Shown here: one piece after another, positions 52,589 to 60,272 of the stretch
Layout: each line of letters begins with the position of its first letter
Numbering within the stretch: the stretch's first letter is position 1
NCBI GenBank assembly: GCA_905233425.1
Contig: CAJOEC010000018.1
Coordinates: forward strand, 1 to 64,000
Length of the DNA stretch: 64,000 nt
Direction: 5' to 3'
Origin: an uncultured Prevotella sp.
GTDB taxonomy: Bacteria > Bacteroidota > Bacteroidia > Bacteroidales > Bacteroidaceae
Program-made: the position numbers and the translations under genes
The notes under the pieces: model-generated
The model's database searches: none
What the model was told of the DNA's origin: nothing
What the model saw: only the letters and a program-made list of their open reading frames with translations

Positions 52589-53866
52589 CTATTTTATTTC
52601 TTTCCATAATTCAACCCACTTATTCTCCTTGTTTATCTCATCCATAAATCTGGTAATATTATAATAAGGTGGAATATTTTCATCATAGAATCCTGGTTTC
52701 AACTTGTTGATAATACTCTTGGCTGATGGCTTTTCTATCATTTTTCGCCTGATGTCACGTTTGGTAACACCTTCTGGCAATGTTGTGGTCTGCATAAAAC
52801 CTAATCCTCCTTTCCATCTATTGTGTTTTAATTCTATTTCGTATGGTTTTGACTCTTCCGCATCATTCTGAAAGTTCTTGCCATCCCATACATGTACCTG
52901 AAGATTTACTTTTAGCAAGTCTTTTGTTGCATCCTTTTTCTCTACATCAATCTCAATCATATTGAAAACTGGTCGATATGGTCCCGTCATCCGAACTGGG
53001 CCGTCTGGTTGTAGGGCACCAGAAAAGACATGAACACAACCATTTTCACAATTCGATTTTGCCTGATGTACATGTCCAAAGAATTGAATCTGGTAATGTT
53101 TGTCTAAATACTCCTGAATGGCTTTTCCATTTTCAAGATAATTCGTTGGATGATGAACCATCATGATGTTTATCATTCTTTCTTTATTAACGGCTCCATG
53201 AGAGGCTAGCTGTGGAAGGAAAATCTTATGTTTTTTGGGAGATTCATCAGCATCCCAGTCATTCCCATCACAATTGAAAGCAGAATTCATCCCAAACAGA
53301 CGTATAGTATAACCATTCAAATCATCACAGATATCACTCCACCAGAACATGGCGTGTTTATCTTCCAGATATGGTTCTGATGCATTGTCATCAGTACATC
53401 TCATCATCAATGGCTCTACACAGTCATATTTCTCTGAAAATACCACATAATCCCTGAAGGGTCGATACATGATTCCCAATGTGTCGAAGTCGTTCTGTAT
53501 CCAGTCTTCCAGCAAATCATCTCCCACATTTCCTTCTGCCAATGACTTGTTAATGGCATTCCTTAGTAGTTGCGGATGTGCACCTCTATACTTATCATGA
53601 TTACCAGGGATAACATATACTTCACTTTCCTTACAGCCTATAGTCTGACACAATTCTATTATGAATTCCTCAGCCTTTTTATATTGCTTTTTTTCGCCAC
53701 TGAAAGCGATATCGCCACAAATAAAGACATGATTGAACGAAACATTCTTCTCCTCACAATAACATTGCAAGTCGTTAATCATACCATCACGGATGTCTTT
53801 ATAGGCATCATTACCTTTCAATTTTTCCTTCCAATGAATATCCGATATTTGTAATATTCGTATCAT
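52589..53866 (-). CDS. calcineurin-like metallophosphoesterase, candidate effector of the GTPase system
   Basis: 425 residues from MIRILQISDIHWKE. All metallophosphoesterase motifs are present: DIH (Asp9, His11), GDIAFSG (51-57), GNHD (88-91), MVHHP and GHVHQ. The C-terminal 130 residues (KPYEIELKHNRWKGGLGFMQTTTLPEGVTKRDIRRKM) are outside the fold. As the only enzyme other than the GTPases, it is the likely effector, acting on a nucleotide, nucleic acid or phosphoprotein. It is the first gene of the operon, about 90 bases after the methyltransferase stop. Confidence 0.85.
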   Translation of the reverse strand: MIRILQISDIHWKEKLKGNDAYKDIRDGMINDLQCYCEEKNVSFNHVFICGDIAFSGEKKQYKKAEEFIIELCQTIGCKESEVYVIPGNHDKYRGAHPQLLRNAINKSLAEGNVGDDLLEDWIQNDFDTLGIMYRPFRDYVVFSEKYDCVEPLMMRCTDDNASEPYLEDKHAMFWWSDICDDLNGYTIRLFGMNSAFNCDGNDWDADESPKKHKIFLPQLASHGAVNKERMINIMMVHHPTNYLENGKAIQEYLDKHYQIQFFGHVHQAKSNCENGCVHVFSGALQPDGPVRMTGPYRPVFNMIEIDVEKKDATKDLLKVNLQVHVWDGKNFQNDAEESKPYEIELKHNRWKGGLGFMQTTTLPEGVTKRDIRRKMIEKPSAKSIINKLKPGFYDENIPPYYNITRFMDEINKENKWVELWKEIK

Positions 53867-53953
53867 ACAATAATAATTATATAAGAAACCAAATCTTAGG
53901 GTCACAATTGGGGCATCTATTGATACCCAGATATATTCCTTACGATGAGTATT

Positions 53954-55708
53954 TTATTTACACATGATTCCTGTCTCTATTGATCCTTTAAATAACCTCC
54001 CTAGCAAAGTGTCTTTATACCAATACCTTGCCAACGACAGCATTTCATATTCAGGCAGACTCTCCAAGTATTCCAACTCAAATACCAAGCGCGGCTCTTC
54101 ATCGTTAGACTCTGGGTAAATCTCTGTTTTACTACCGATGCGAGCCACACGAATCAGGTACAAATCACGTACTCCATTCTCCTTAATGTAAGGCATGAAA
54201 TAGTAAAGTTTGTTGATAGCGACAGTAGAAGGGAACGTCTTTGTCTTACCAGTGTAGTAAATCTTTGTAGGTTCTTCTTTCAAGAAGTATTCCTCGTTGT
54301 CTTTCTTCACCAAACCAATCAACAGATGCTTTGTTGGCTCGAGTTTATACTGTTTCTTGGGACGATTTATAACCAAAGGCTTTTCTTCGTCAGCAAATAA
54401 CCCCAAATCAAGCATCGGCTTGGCATCACGGTTTATAAAAATGGGACGTGAGGAAACAGGTGCCTCGTCGTACATGAACTGATACAGGCTCTTACCTATC
54501 TGTTCAATTATGCCACACACCAGAGCATTACCCATCAGGAATGCACGTCTGCCATCAGATACTTCTGGGTGTAAAGTATGGTTGTCAGGGAACATATTCA
54601 TACGTTCCAACTCGATAGGTAGCAAACGACGATATCGCCCTGATTTCGTTTTCACTACATGTTTAAAACGTGAAGGTGCTGTGCCCCCTTCTCCTGTAAT
54701 AATAGTACGTGAAGGTTGGTCAAGATAATCAGGAAAAGCCATTCCACCTTCAGAGAATATATATTTGAATCCCTCCTTGGAAACTCGTTCTATCTTCTTG
54801 GCTCCTTTCTCGTATTCCCATTTAGGCAGTTCTTCTTCAGAGATAAAGAATTCTTCTGGCACAAAGCTTTCATCAACAAGATTACCTCCCAATGTCTGAC
54901 GGGGGCCATCATATACAGGATCAGCATCAACAGAATATACGTGGCGGTCCATCATCATACCAGAATTTCCAAAAGGGCTTTCTTTCTTTCCTTTGTTAAA
55001 GCCGTCGGAAACTTCCTTAATTGAACCTTCGATATCAAACTCAGAAATAGTTCCTGCCTTTGGCCTGAACTCAAAAGCCTTTGCCATAACTCCATCGAAC
55101 TCTACCCAGTCTGCCATTTGCTCTACCTTCTGAGCCACAACAGAATTCTTCATGTAGCCCACGATGTAAGTTCTGCGCCTACGCTGTGGCATACCATAAT
55201 CAGCAGCATTGATGATACGCCACTCTACGACATATCCCAAATCTGCCAACGATGCAAGGATAATAGCAAAGTCGCGACCTCGCTGAATAGCTGGAGAATT
55301 AAGTAGACGATCAACATTCTCAAAGAAAATATACTGAGGTCGCTTATCGCCTTTCTCCTGAAGAATGCGATATATCTGCCACCAAAGTACACCCTTCTTC
55401 CCCTCAATACCCCCAGAACGGCTTAGCGTTGCGGCAACAGAATAGTCTTGGCATGGGAATCCCCCAACCAACAGATCATGGTCAGGTATCTCAGATGTGG
55501 GTACGAGATTGATGTCTTTATTTGAATGTCCTTTTGTTCCAAAACGAGCCTTATATACCATAGATGCATCTTGGTGCTGGGTTGATGGTTCCCACTGATT
55601 ATTCCATATAGTCTCGTAAGCATCTGATGCACCTTCTAGTCCGATGCGGAAACCTCCCACACCAGCAAATAGTTCTACAACACGAATATGTTTTTTTTGC
55701 TTAAGCAT
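53954..55708 (-). CDS. DNA (cytosine-5-)-methyltransferase, partner of a Sau3AI-like enzyme
   Basis: 584 residues. C5-methylase motifs: I VVELFAGVGGFRIGLEG, IV GGFPCQDYSVA (catalytic Cys86), VI FENVDRLL (Glu130), VIII QRRRRTYIVGY, and X-like LMGNALVCGIIEQIG. About 170 extra C-terminal residues follow motif X. It protects the host from the restriction enzyme whose gene ends eight bases inside this one. GATC specificity is inferred from the partner. Confidence 0.92.
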   Translation of the reverse strand: MLKQKKHIRVVELFAGVGGFRIGLEGASDAYETIWNNQWEPSTQHQDASMVYKARFGTKGHSNKDINLVPTSEIPDHDLLVGGFPCQDYSVAATLSRSGGIEGKKGVLWWQIYRILQEKGDKRPQYIFFENVDRLLNSPAIQRGRDFAIILASLADLGYVVEWRIINAADYGMPQRRRRTYIVGYMKNSVVAQKVEQMADWVEFDGVMAKAFEFRPKAGTISEFDIEGSIKEVSDGFNKGKKESPFGNSGMMMDRHVYSVDADPVYDGPRQTLGGNLVDESFVPEEFFISEEELPKWEYEKGAKKIERVSKEGFKYIFSEGGMAFPDYLDQPSRTIITGEGGTAPSRFKHVVKTKSGRYRRLLPIELERMNMFPDNHTLHPEVSDGRRAFLMGNALVCGIIEQIGKSLYQFMYDEAPVSSRPIFINRDAKPMLDLGLFADEEKPLVINRPKKQYKLEPTKHLLIGLVKKDNEEYFLKEEPTKIYYTGKTKTFPSTVAINKLYYFMPYIKENGVRDLYLIRVARIGSKTEIYPESNDEEPRLVFELEYLESLPEYEMLSLARYWYKDTLLGRLFKGSIETGIMCK

Positions 55709-57170
55709 TGTTCTCGTTTATAAGTTTTAAAACCACATGTCTGTTTAACCATATTGATTGCGGCATCATTTTCAGACCGTTGATAACTAAAGTCTTATAT
55801 TTGTCTTCTGAAGTTGAAGCTCCGCCACGAACAAAGACATCGTTCTCGGATGCTTTTGGAAAATTAGGTGCTTCACGATATGAACCTGTCACATTCATTA
55901 TTGGCTCTCCATTCTCGTCGTATTCTTTGACAAGTCGCAAAGTATGGTTGATTATAAGACTACGAACTTGCTCCCAAACCTTACGAACACTATGCTGAAT
56001 GAAATCTTCGCTAAAGAATATCCTCTTGAACCCTTTGAAGACAACACCACTTGCAGAATGTTGATATATAATGAAAAGGAAATGATGACCAGCAAAATAA
56101 TCATAAATAGCTGAGTCCTCAAACGACTCTTCCTTAGTCCATGCAACCAAATCAGGTAAGAAGAGTTTCATGTCCTCCTTGCCAGACCCTGTTGCTCGTA
56201 ACGGAACACTTTTTGCAATAACACCTATCTTAGCAAAATCTTCAATGTCATTTAGTTTCTTTGCTTTACTTCCAAACATATGAGTAACAACTTGCTCTGC
56301 AAAGTTCTTAACATCACGATTGAATTTAATACCTAATATGTCTGCTATCTCATTAAATGTTTTCCCTTGGAATTGAACTGTCATCTGCTGACACTTGGCA
56401 TCAATATCCGCATATTTGGTAATCTTTTGTGGAAGTCGGTCATATTTCTTACCTGTAAAATACTGGTTTGCTATTTGTGTCGCAAACGCCCTCTTCAAAC
56501 GGAATCGTGGCGGGTTGGGGTACTTGGGAGCTGTATCTATTAGCATCAGTTGTCCACGCAATTCGTGAGAAAGCCTAGGGTATTGTGCAGCACGCTCACT
56601 TTCTGTTCGGTAGTCTCGCTGAATGACTATTAAAAAATCACGAACTAATAACCAATCCTGCCTCAAAAGAAGTTTATTTTCATCACTAAACTGATAGAAT
56701 TGAAAACCTAAAATGGGAAATTGCTTATAACCCTCCAACTTAACTGTTTCAGTAGAGTTATACCAATAATAAACCCACAGTAGATGCACCAGTTTGTGCC
56801 AGAAGTTTGAGGTCTCAAATTGTTCATGGACAATTTTGTCTATTGACACAGCGGTAACACTGACAGGTTCTTTACATTCGAACATATATGGTGAATCGCT
56901 TTTCTTTGGTTTCACCATGCCTGTTGTTTTAATCTCCGTGAGTTCACCATCAACAAGAATATCTGGCTCTTGCAAGCTATCTTTATTACATCCAAGGACG
57001 GAAATCTCAATGATGTCGCCAGCAATACCTTTGACCTTATCGCGCCCAGCATGGAGTCTGAACAAACCAGCCTTATCCACCGCCTCCAGTGTCTGACCGA
57101 TTACAGCAGAAAGCAGATGATCCACTTGTTCATGTGTGAATACTCTTGTTTTTTCTTTTGTATTTGCCAT
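55701..57170 (-). CDS. Sau3AI/MutH-like type II restriction endonuclease
   Basis: 489 residues, the same length as I recall for Sau3AI. The N-terminal half is a MutH-type nuclease: GDIIEISVLGCN, then Asp70 in EPDILVDG and Glu79-x-Lys81 in ELTEIKTT. The C-terminal half is a second MutH-like domain that in Sau3AI binds DNA without cutting. The expected target is GATC. Translated first in an overlapping pair with the methyltransferase, from a promoter at 57,190. Confidence 0.87.
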   Translation of the reverse strand: MANTKEKTRVFTHEQVDHLLSAVIGQTLEAVDKAGLFRLHAGRDKVKGIAGDIIEISVLGCNKDSLQEPDILVDGELTEIKTTGMVKPKKSDSPYMFECKEPVSVTAVSIDKIVHEQFETSNFWHKLVHLLWVYYWYNSTETVKLEGYKQFPILGFQFYQFSDENKLLLRQDWLLVRDFLIVIQRDYRTESERAAQYPRLSHELRGQLMLIDTAPKYPNPPRFRLKRAFATQIANQYFTGKKYDRLPQKITKYADIDAKCQQMTVQFQGKTFNEIADILGIKFNRDVKNFAEQVVTHMFGSKAKKLNDIEDFAKIGVIAKSVPLRATGSGKEDMKLFLPDLVAWTKEESFEDSAIYDYFAGHHFLFIIYQHSASGVVFKGFKRIFFSEDFIQHSVRKVWEQVRSLIINHTLRLVKEYDENGEPIMNVTGSYREAPNFPKASENDVFVRGGASTSEDKYKTLVINGLKMMPQSIWLNRHVVLKLINENNA

Positions 57171-57189
57171 TATTTTCTAAACTTGTTTG

Positions 57190-57197
57190 CAAAATTA
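57190..57197 (-). promoter_or_regulatory. Bacteroidota -7 promoter element for the R-M operon
   Basis: Minus strand TAATTTTG, 20 bases before the restriction gene. It may also feed the GTPase operon, since no equally good element is seen at 53.9 kb. Confidence 0.55.
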
Positions 57198-57241
57198 TAT
57201 AATTTTTCTGAGATTTTGGACGAAAGTCTCTATAAACTATC

Positions 57242-57445
57242 TTAAACAATATTGTTTTGGCTTATCTTAGACCTTATAACATCAAAAAACGTGGCAAAAA
57301 TCTCGAAGGGCAAAGGAACGGCAGTGTTATCCAGTTCCTTGCTTCTCACATCCACAGGACGTGAACTCTTGCCGATCTTCACCCAGTCCTCGCGAAAGCT
57401 GGGATTAGTCAGTATGTAAACATAGCCAGGTTCTTTGTTGCTCAT
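57242..57445 (-). pseudogene. truncated T5orf172/GIY-YIG-like protein fragment
   Basis: 67 codons. PGYVYILTNPSFREDWVKIGKSS and LDNTAVPLPFEIFATFFDV match the N-terminal half of T5orf172-type GIY-YIG proteins; the catalytic C-terminal half is missing and the frame ends in unrelated sequence. Probably a decayed nuclease gene. Confidence 0.6.
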
Positions 57446-57497
57446 ATAATTCTGATTCTGTTAATTTCTATTTCATTATTATCTACTGGTATAGTTG

Positions 57498-57673
57498 TTA
57501 TTTTGAGACAGACTCCATGAACTTCTTATTAAATAGTTCCTCTACACTAACATCTAATAGTTTCGAGATTTTTTGGAAACGGTGGATGGATTTACCCCCA
57601 ATGCTTCTGATAACCATTTGCTGGTTTTCTTCTGTTCTACGAGTACAATTTTTAGGCGATTTACGTCTTGCAT
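57498..57673 (-). pseudogene. XRE-family HTH regulator with internal deletion
   Basis: The frame begins MQDVNRLKIVLVEQKKTSKW, continues LSEALGVNPSTVSK and then hits a stop seven codons later. The next frame continues with KISKLLDVSVEELFNKKFME, the expected end of an XRE repressor. The recognition-helix region between them (about 15-20 residues) is gone, so a deletion with frameshift has inactivated it. Such small regulators often accompany restriction-modification genes in Bacteroidota. Confidence 0.65.
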
Positions 57674-57823
57674 ATCATTCAAATTTATTATTTGGGTGTA
57701 AAGATAGTGAAAACTTTTCATTTCGCAAAGAAGATAGTACCTTTTTTAGAGTTTTTTATGAACATTTGCCACAATAGCGGTTGCCTGTTAATCCCTCTTG
57801 CCTGCCATACCGCAAACGGTTCC

Positions 57824-57904
57824 CGTTGAAGGGTGTAGCCTAATACGCACTTTTCTGTGGAGTGCCACACAAAGATGCTTGTCTGCTTTCTGATGAGCAA
57901 GCTC
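57824..57904 (+). repeat. right copy of diverged inverted repeat bracketing the island cargo
   Basis: Mirror of 46,961-47,043. The perfect core is 57,835-57,857. Both copies read, in one frame each, as fragments resembling the same short peptide (LLSDEQA here, LVSEEQA on the left), so they may be remnants of one duplicated sequence. Confidence 0.75.
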
Positions 57905-57987
57905 GGCAGACATTAGGCTTTTGTTTACCTGAATTGTTATTTCACAATAGGGAATTTTCAGAAAGAGCCTATCTGGTAATCTTGATG

Positions 57988-57995
57988 TACCTTTG
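57988..57995 (+). promoter_or_regulatory. Bacteroidota -7 promoter element for the two HTH genes
   Basis: Reads TACCTTTG, 29 bases before the ATG at 58,024. Confidence 0.55.
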
Positions 57996-58023
57996 CCCGC
58001 AAATTTCAAAAACAAAACAAGAC

Positions 58024-58344
58024 ATGGAAGTAGTATCAATTGAGCGCAGTACCTACGAGGAACTGCTGACGAGCTTCAACAGTTTCGTCGCACAAATGAG
58101 AGCATTGGCAGATAGAGGCACAGACAAGAAGTTGGGCGACTGGCTCGACAACCAAGACGTATGCCAGATACTGAACATCAGTCCGAGGACATTACAGACC
58201 TTACGGGATAACGGAACATTGGCGTTTTCGCAAATCTATCGTAAGGTGTATTACAAGCCTGAGGATGTAGAGAGTATTCTTCATGTTGTGGCTGATAGGG
58301 ATAAGGAGAGTAAGATGAATAACCTCAAAACGAGCAGCCTATGA
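58024..58344 (+). CDS. helix-turn-helix protein (HTH_17/MerR-like)
   Basis: 106 residues from MEVVSIERSTYEELL. A helical N-terminus is followed by an HTH_17-type domain: WLDNQDVCQILNISPRTLQTLRDNGTLAFSQIYRKVYYKPEDVESIL. Proteins of this type accompany Bacteroidota integrative and mobilisable elements and may act as excisionases or regulators. Its stop overlaps the next HTH gene by ATGA. No nearby mobilisation genes are present, so the element is probably reduced. Confidence 0.8.
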   Translation: MEVVSIERSTYEELLTSFNSFVAQMRALADRGTDKKLGDWLDNQDVCQILNISPRTLQTLRDNGTLAFSQIYRKVYYKPEDVESILHVVADRDKESKMNNLKTSSL

Positions 58345-58637
58345 ACGAACTGATAATGCCGCATAACGTTGGCGTAAAGAATGCGTTGGAGAACATGAAG
58401 GAGGTGCTTGCCCTATACAAGAAGGTGATAGGCAATTATCGTCCATTGCTTGATGGTGAACGTTATTTGACGGACAGAGAGGTGGCCAGCATTCTGAAAG
58501 TCAGCAGACGGACGCTACAGGAATACCGTAATGATGGCGTGCTACCTTATATATTATTGGGTGGTAAGGTGCTCTATCGTGAAAGTGATTTGGAGAGAGT
58601 CCTGGAAAGTTGCTATCATCCTGCATATAAACGATAG
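58341..58637 (+). CDS. helix-turn-helix protein, excisionase-like
   Basis: 98 residues. HTH_17 domain YLTDREVASILKVSRRTLQEYRNDGVLPYILLGGKVLYRESDLERVL in the C-terminal half. Paralogous to the product of the overlapping upstream gene. The pair lies next to the damaged recombinase gene and presumably once controlled excision or transfer. Confidence 0.8.
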   Translation: MNELIMPHNVGVKNALENMKEVLALYKKVIGNYRPLLDGERYLTDREVASILKVSRRTLQEYRNDGVLPYILLGGKVLYRESDLERVLESCYHPAYKR

Positions 58638-58767
58638 GGAAAAAGAAAGAGCCGTTAGTGGTTCGTGTGCTGTGGGATTATAACACAGAAAGACGGATGA
58701 CAGACTTCCCTAATCATTCGTCTTTCTGCTCTGAAGTTTTAATGCGCCGTTAGTAGTTATGTTCTCT

Positions 58768-59885
58768 TTATATTCTTGAATGATTGCGGGCGTAAATCTG
58801 GGTGGTCACGATGTTCGTGTGTCCCAATACACGGCTAACGCTCTCGATGGGCATTCCTTTTGAAAGAGCTAACGTCGCGAAAGAGTGTCGTCCGCAATGG
58901 TAGGAGATGGTTTTCTCAATGCCGCAGGCTGTCATAACCGTTTTTAATTTCTTGCACATCGACCAGTAGTTCATCTTGCCGAACACCAGTTTGTCTTCCT
59001 GCAAGTGTTTGTAGCGGTCGATAATCTGCAAGGGTACGTCCATCAGCTTCACCTGGAAGGGGATGTTGGTCTTGTGCCGCTTGCTGATGATCCACTTGTC
59101 ACCATTGATGTCCACGATGTTGTCCGTCGTCAGGTTCTTCACGTCGATGAACGAGAGGGCGGTGAAGCAGACAAAGACGAAGATGTCACGAACAAAAGCC
59201 AGATTATCGTCCTTGAACTCATGGGTTACGACAGCCTTCAGTTCCTCCTCGGTCAAGAACTCCCTTTCCTTGCAGTTTGGGCTGATATGAAACTGCGCAA
59301 ACGGGTTACGGGGAATCTTGCCGTTGTAATGCGCCCTCAACACCCGTTGGCCAGTCCACGGTCTGTGCTGAGATAAGCGGCAAAGTCCTTGATAAACTCA
59401 GGTGTCAGTTCCAGCATCGACATATCCGTGCGACGATAGTGTGACTGGATGAAGTCTGCCACATCCTTACGCGAACGTTCCATAGCCCAAAGAGTGCTTG
59501 CCGACCTGTCCTTGCCCACACGTTTCTTCTGGTTGGCGATGTCCTTATCGAAAGCACTCAGCAGCGTCTCATACTCGCTGCCGAAACCCTGATAGGAGTT
59601 GCGCACCATCTCTGCCGTCACGAAAGCCTCTCTATCTGACAGGTGTTGATAGTGCTTGATAATCTGGGCCTTGATATTATCCAGTTCGCGGTTAATCTGC
59701 AATGCCTCCTTGCTACGGCCTTTGGCGCAATTACCCTTCACGTCCCACATGTCAAGCGGGATCGTCTTCTTGCAACTGAACTGGCTCTGAGTTCCGTTAA
59801 TCGTAATCCTGCCCATCACAGGCACCACACCATTCTTCTCCTTACTCTTGTTCACATAGAACAGAATGTTAAAAGTACTTCTCAT
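58768..59885 (-). pseudogene. IntDOT-like tyrosine recombinase, frameshifted
   Basis: Two frames reconstruct one integrase. The N-terminal part (ATG at 59,883-59,885) contains the arm-binding/SAM-like region VNKSKEKNGVVPVMGRITING and ends ...DFAAYLSTDRGLANGC. The other begins inside RAHYNGKIPRNPFAQF and holds the catalytic domain: FTALSFIDVKNL, HCGRHSFATLALSKG, GHTNIVTTQIYAR. About a dozen residues expected between the parts are missing, and the protein stops a few residues after the catalytic Tyr, earlier than normal. Ser replaces the first catalytic Arg, as reported for CTnDOT integrase. Probably inactive. Confidence 0.8.
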
Positions 59886-59912
59886 GTTCCTTACTCCTTT
59901 TAATTTTGGCTG

Positions 59913-59920
59913 CAAAACTA
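59913..59920 (-). promoter_or_regulatory. Bacteroidota -7 promoter element for the recombinase
   Basis: Minus strand TAGTTTTG, 28 bases before the integrase start. Confidence 0.45.
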
Positions 59921-60069
59921 CTATGTTTTTTGGCATCCATCGCTATGCAAAATATAGCAGTTTGTGGAATAAGAAACGAGCTGTGAAGAGGCGGTGAAAA
60001 GTGCGCCATTTTGCCCCAATTTGCGTTGTCAATAAAGGAAGTCCAACCTGTCCTAAAGTCCAGATTTTG

Positions 60070-60087
60070 GGTTACGATTTGGCAACC
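60070..60087 (+). other. right 18-bp direct repeat, candidate attachment site
   Basis: GGTTACGATTTGGCAACC, same as 46,801-46,818. It lies 185 bases upstream of the recombinase start. Two copies of CCCCAATTTGC(G/A)T flank it at about 60,018-60,030 and 60,108-60,120 and could be arm-type binding sites. The rest of this 390-base gap shows only a GCCCCTTATCAAGGGGC hairpin and the promoter of the next gene. Confidence 0.65.
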
Positions 60088-60234
60088 TAACTCCTTCACC
60101 ATTCCTCCCCAATTTGCATATCCCTGCATTATAGCCGCCCCTTATCAAGGGGCTCTAAATCCCCGTCTTGCCTTTATTTCAGGCCGAATTGCGTTAATCT
60201 TCCAAAATCGCTTCGTTTTTACAAGCTTTTTTTG

Positions 60235-60242
60235 TAACTTTG
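60235..60242 (+). promoter_or_regulatory. Bacteroidota -7 promoter element for the esterase gene
   Basis: Reads TAACTTTG, 31 bases before the ATG at 60,273. Confidence 0.58.
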
Positions 60243-60272
60243 CGCCCAGAAACTTAACAGGTAAAGACAAAA

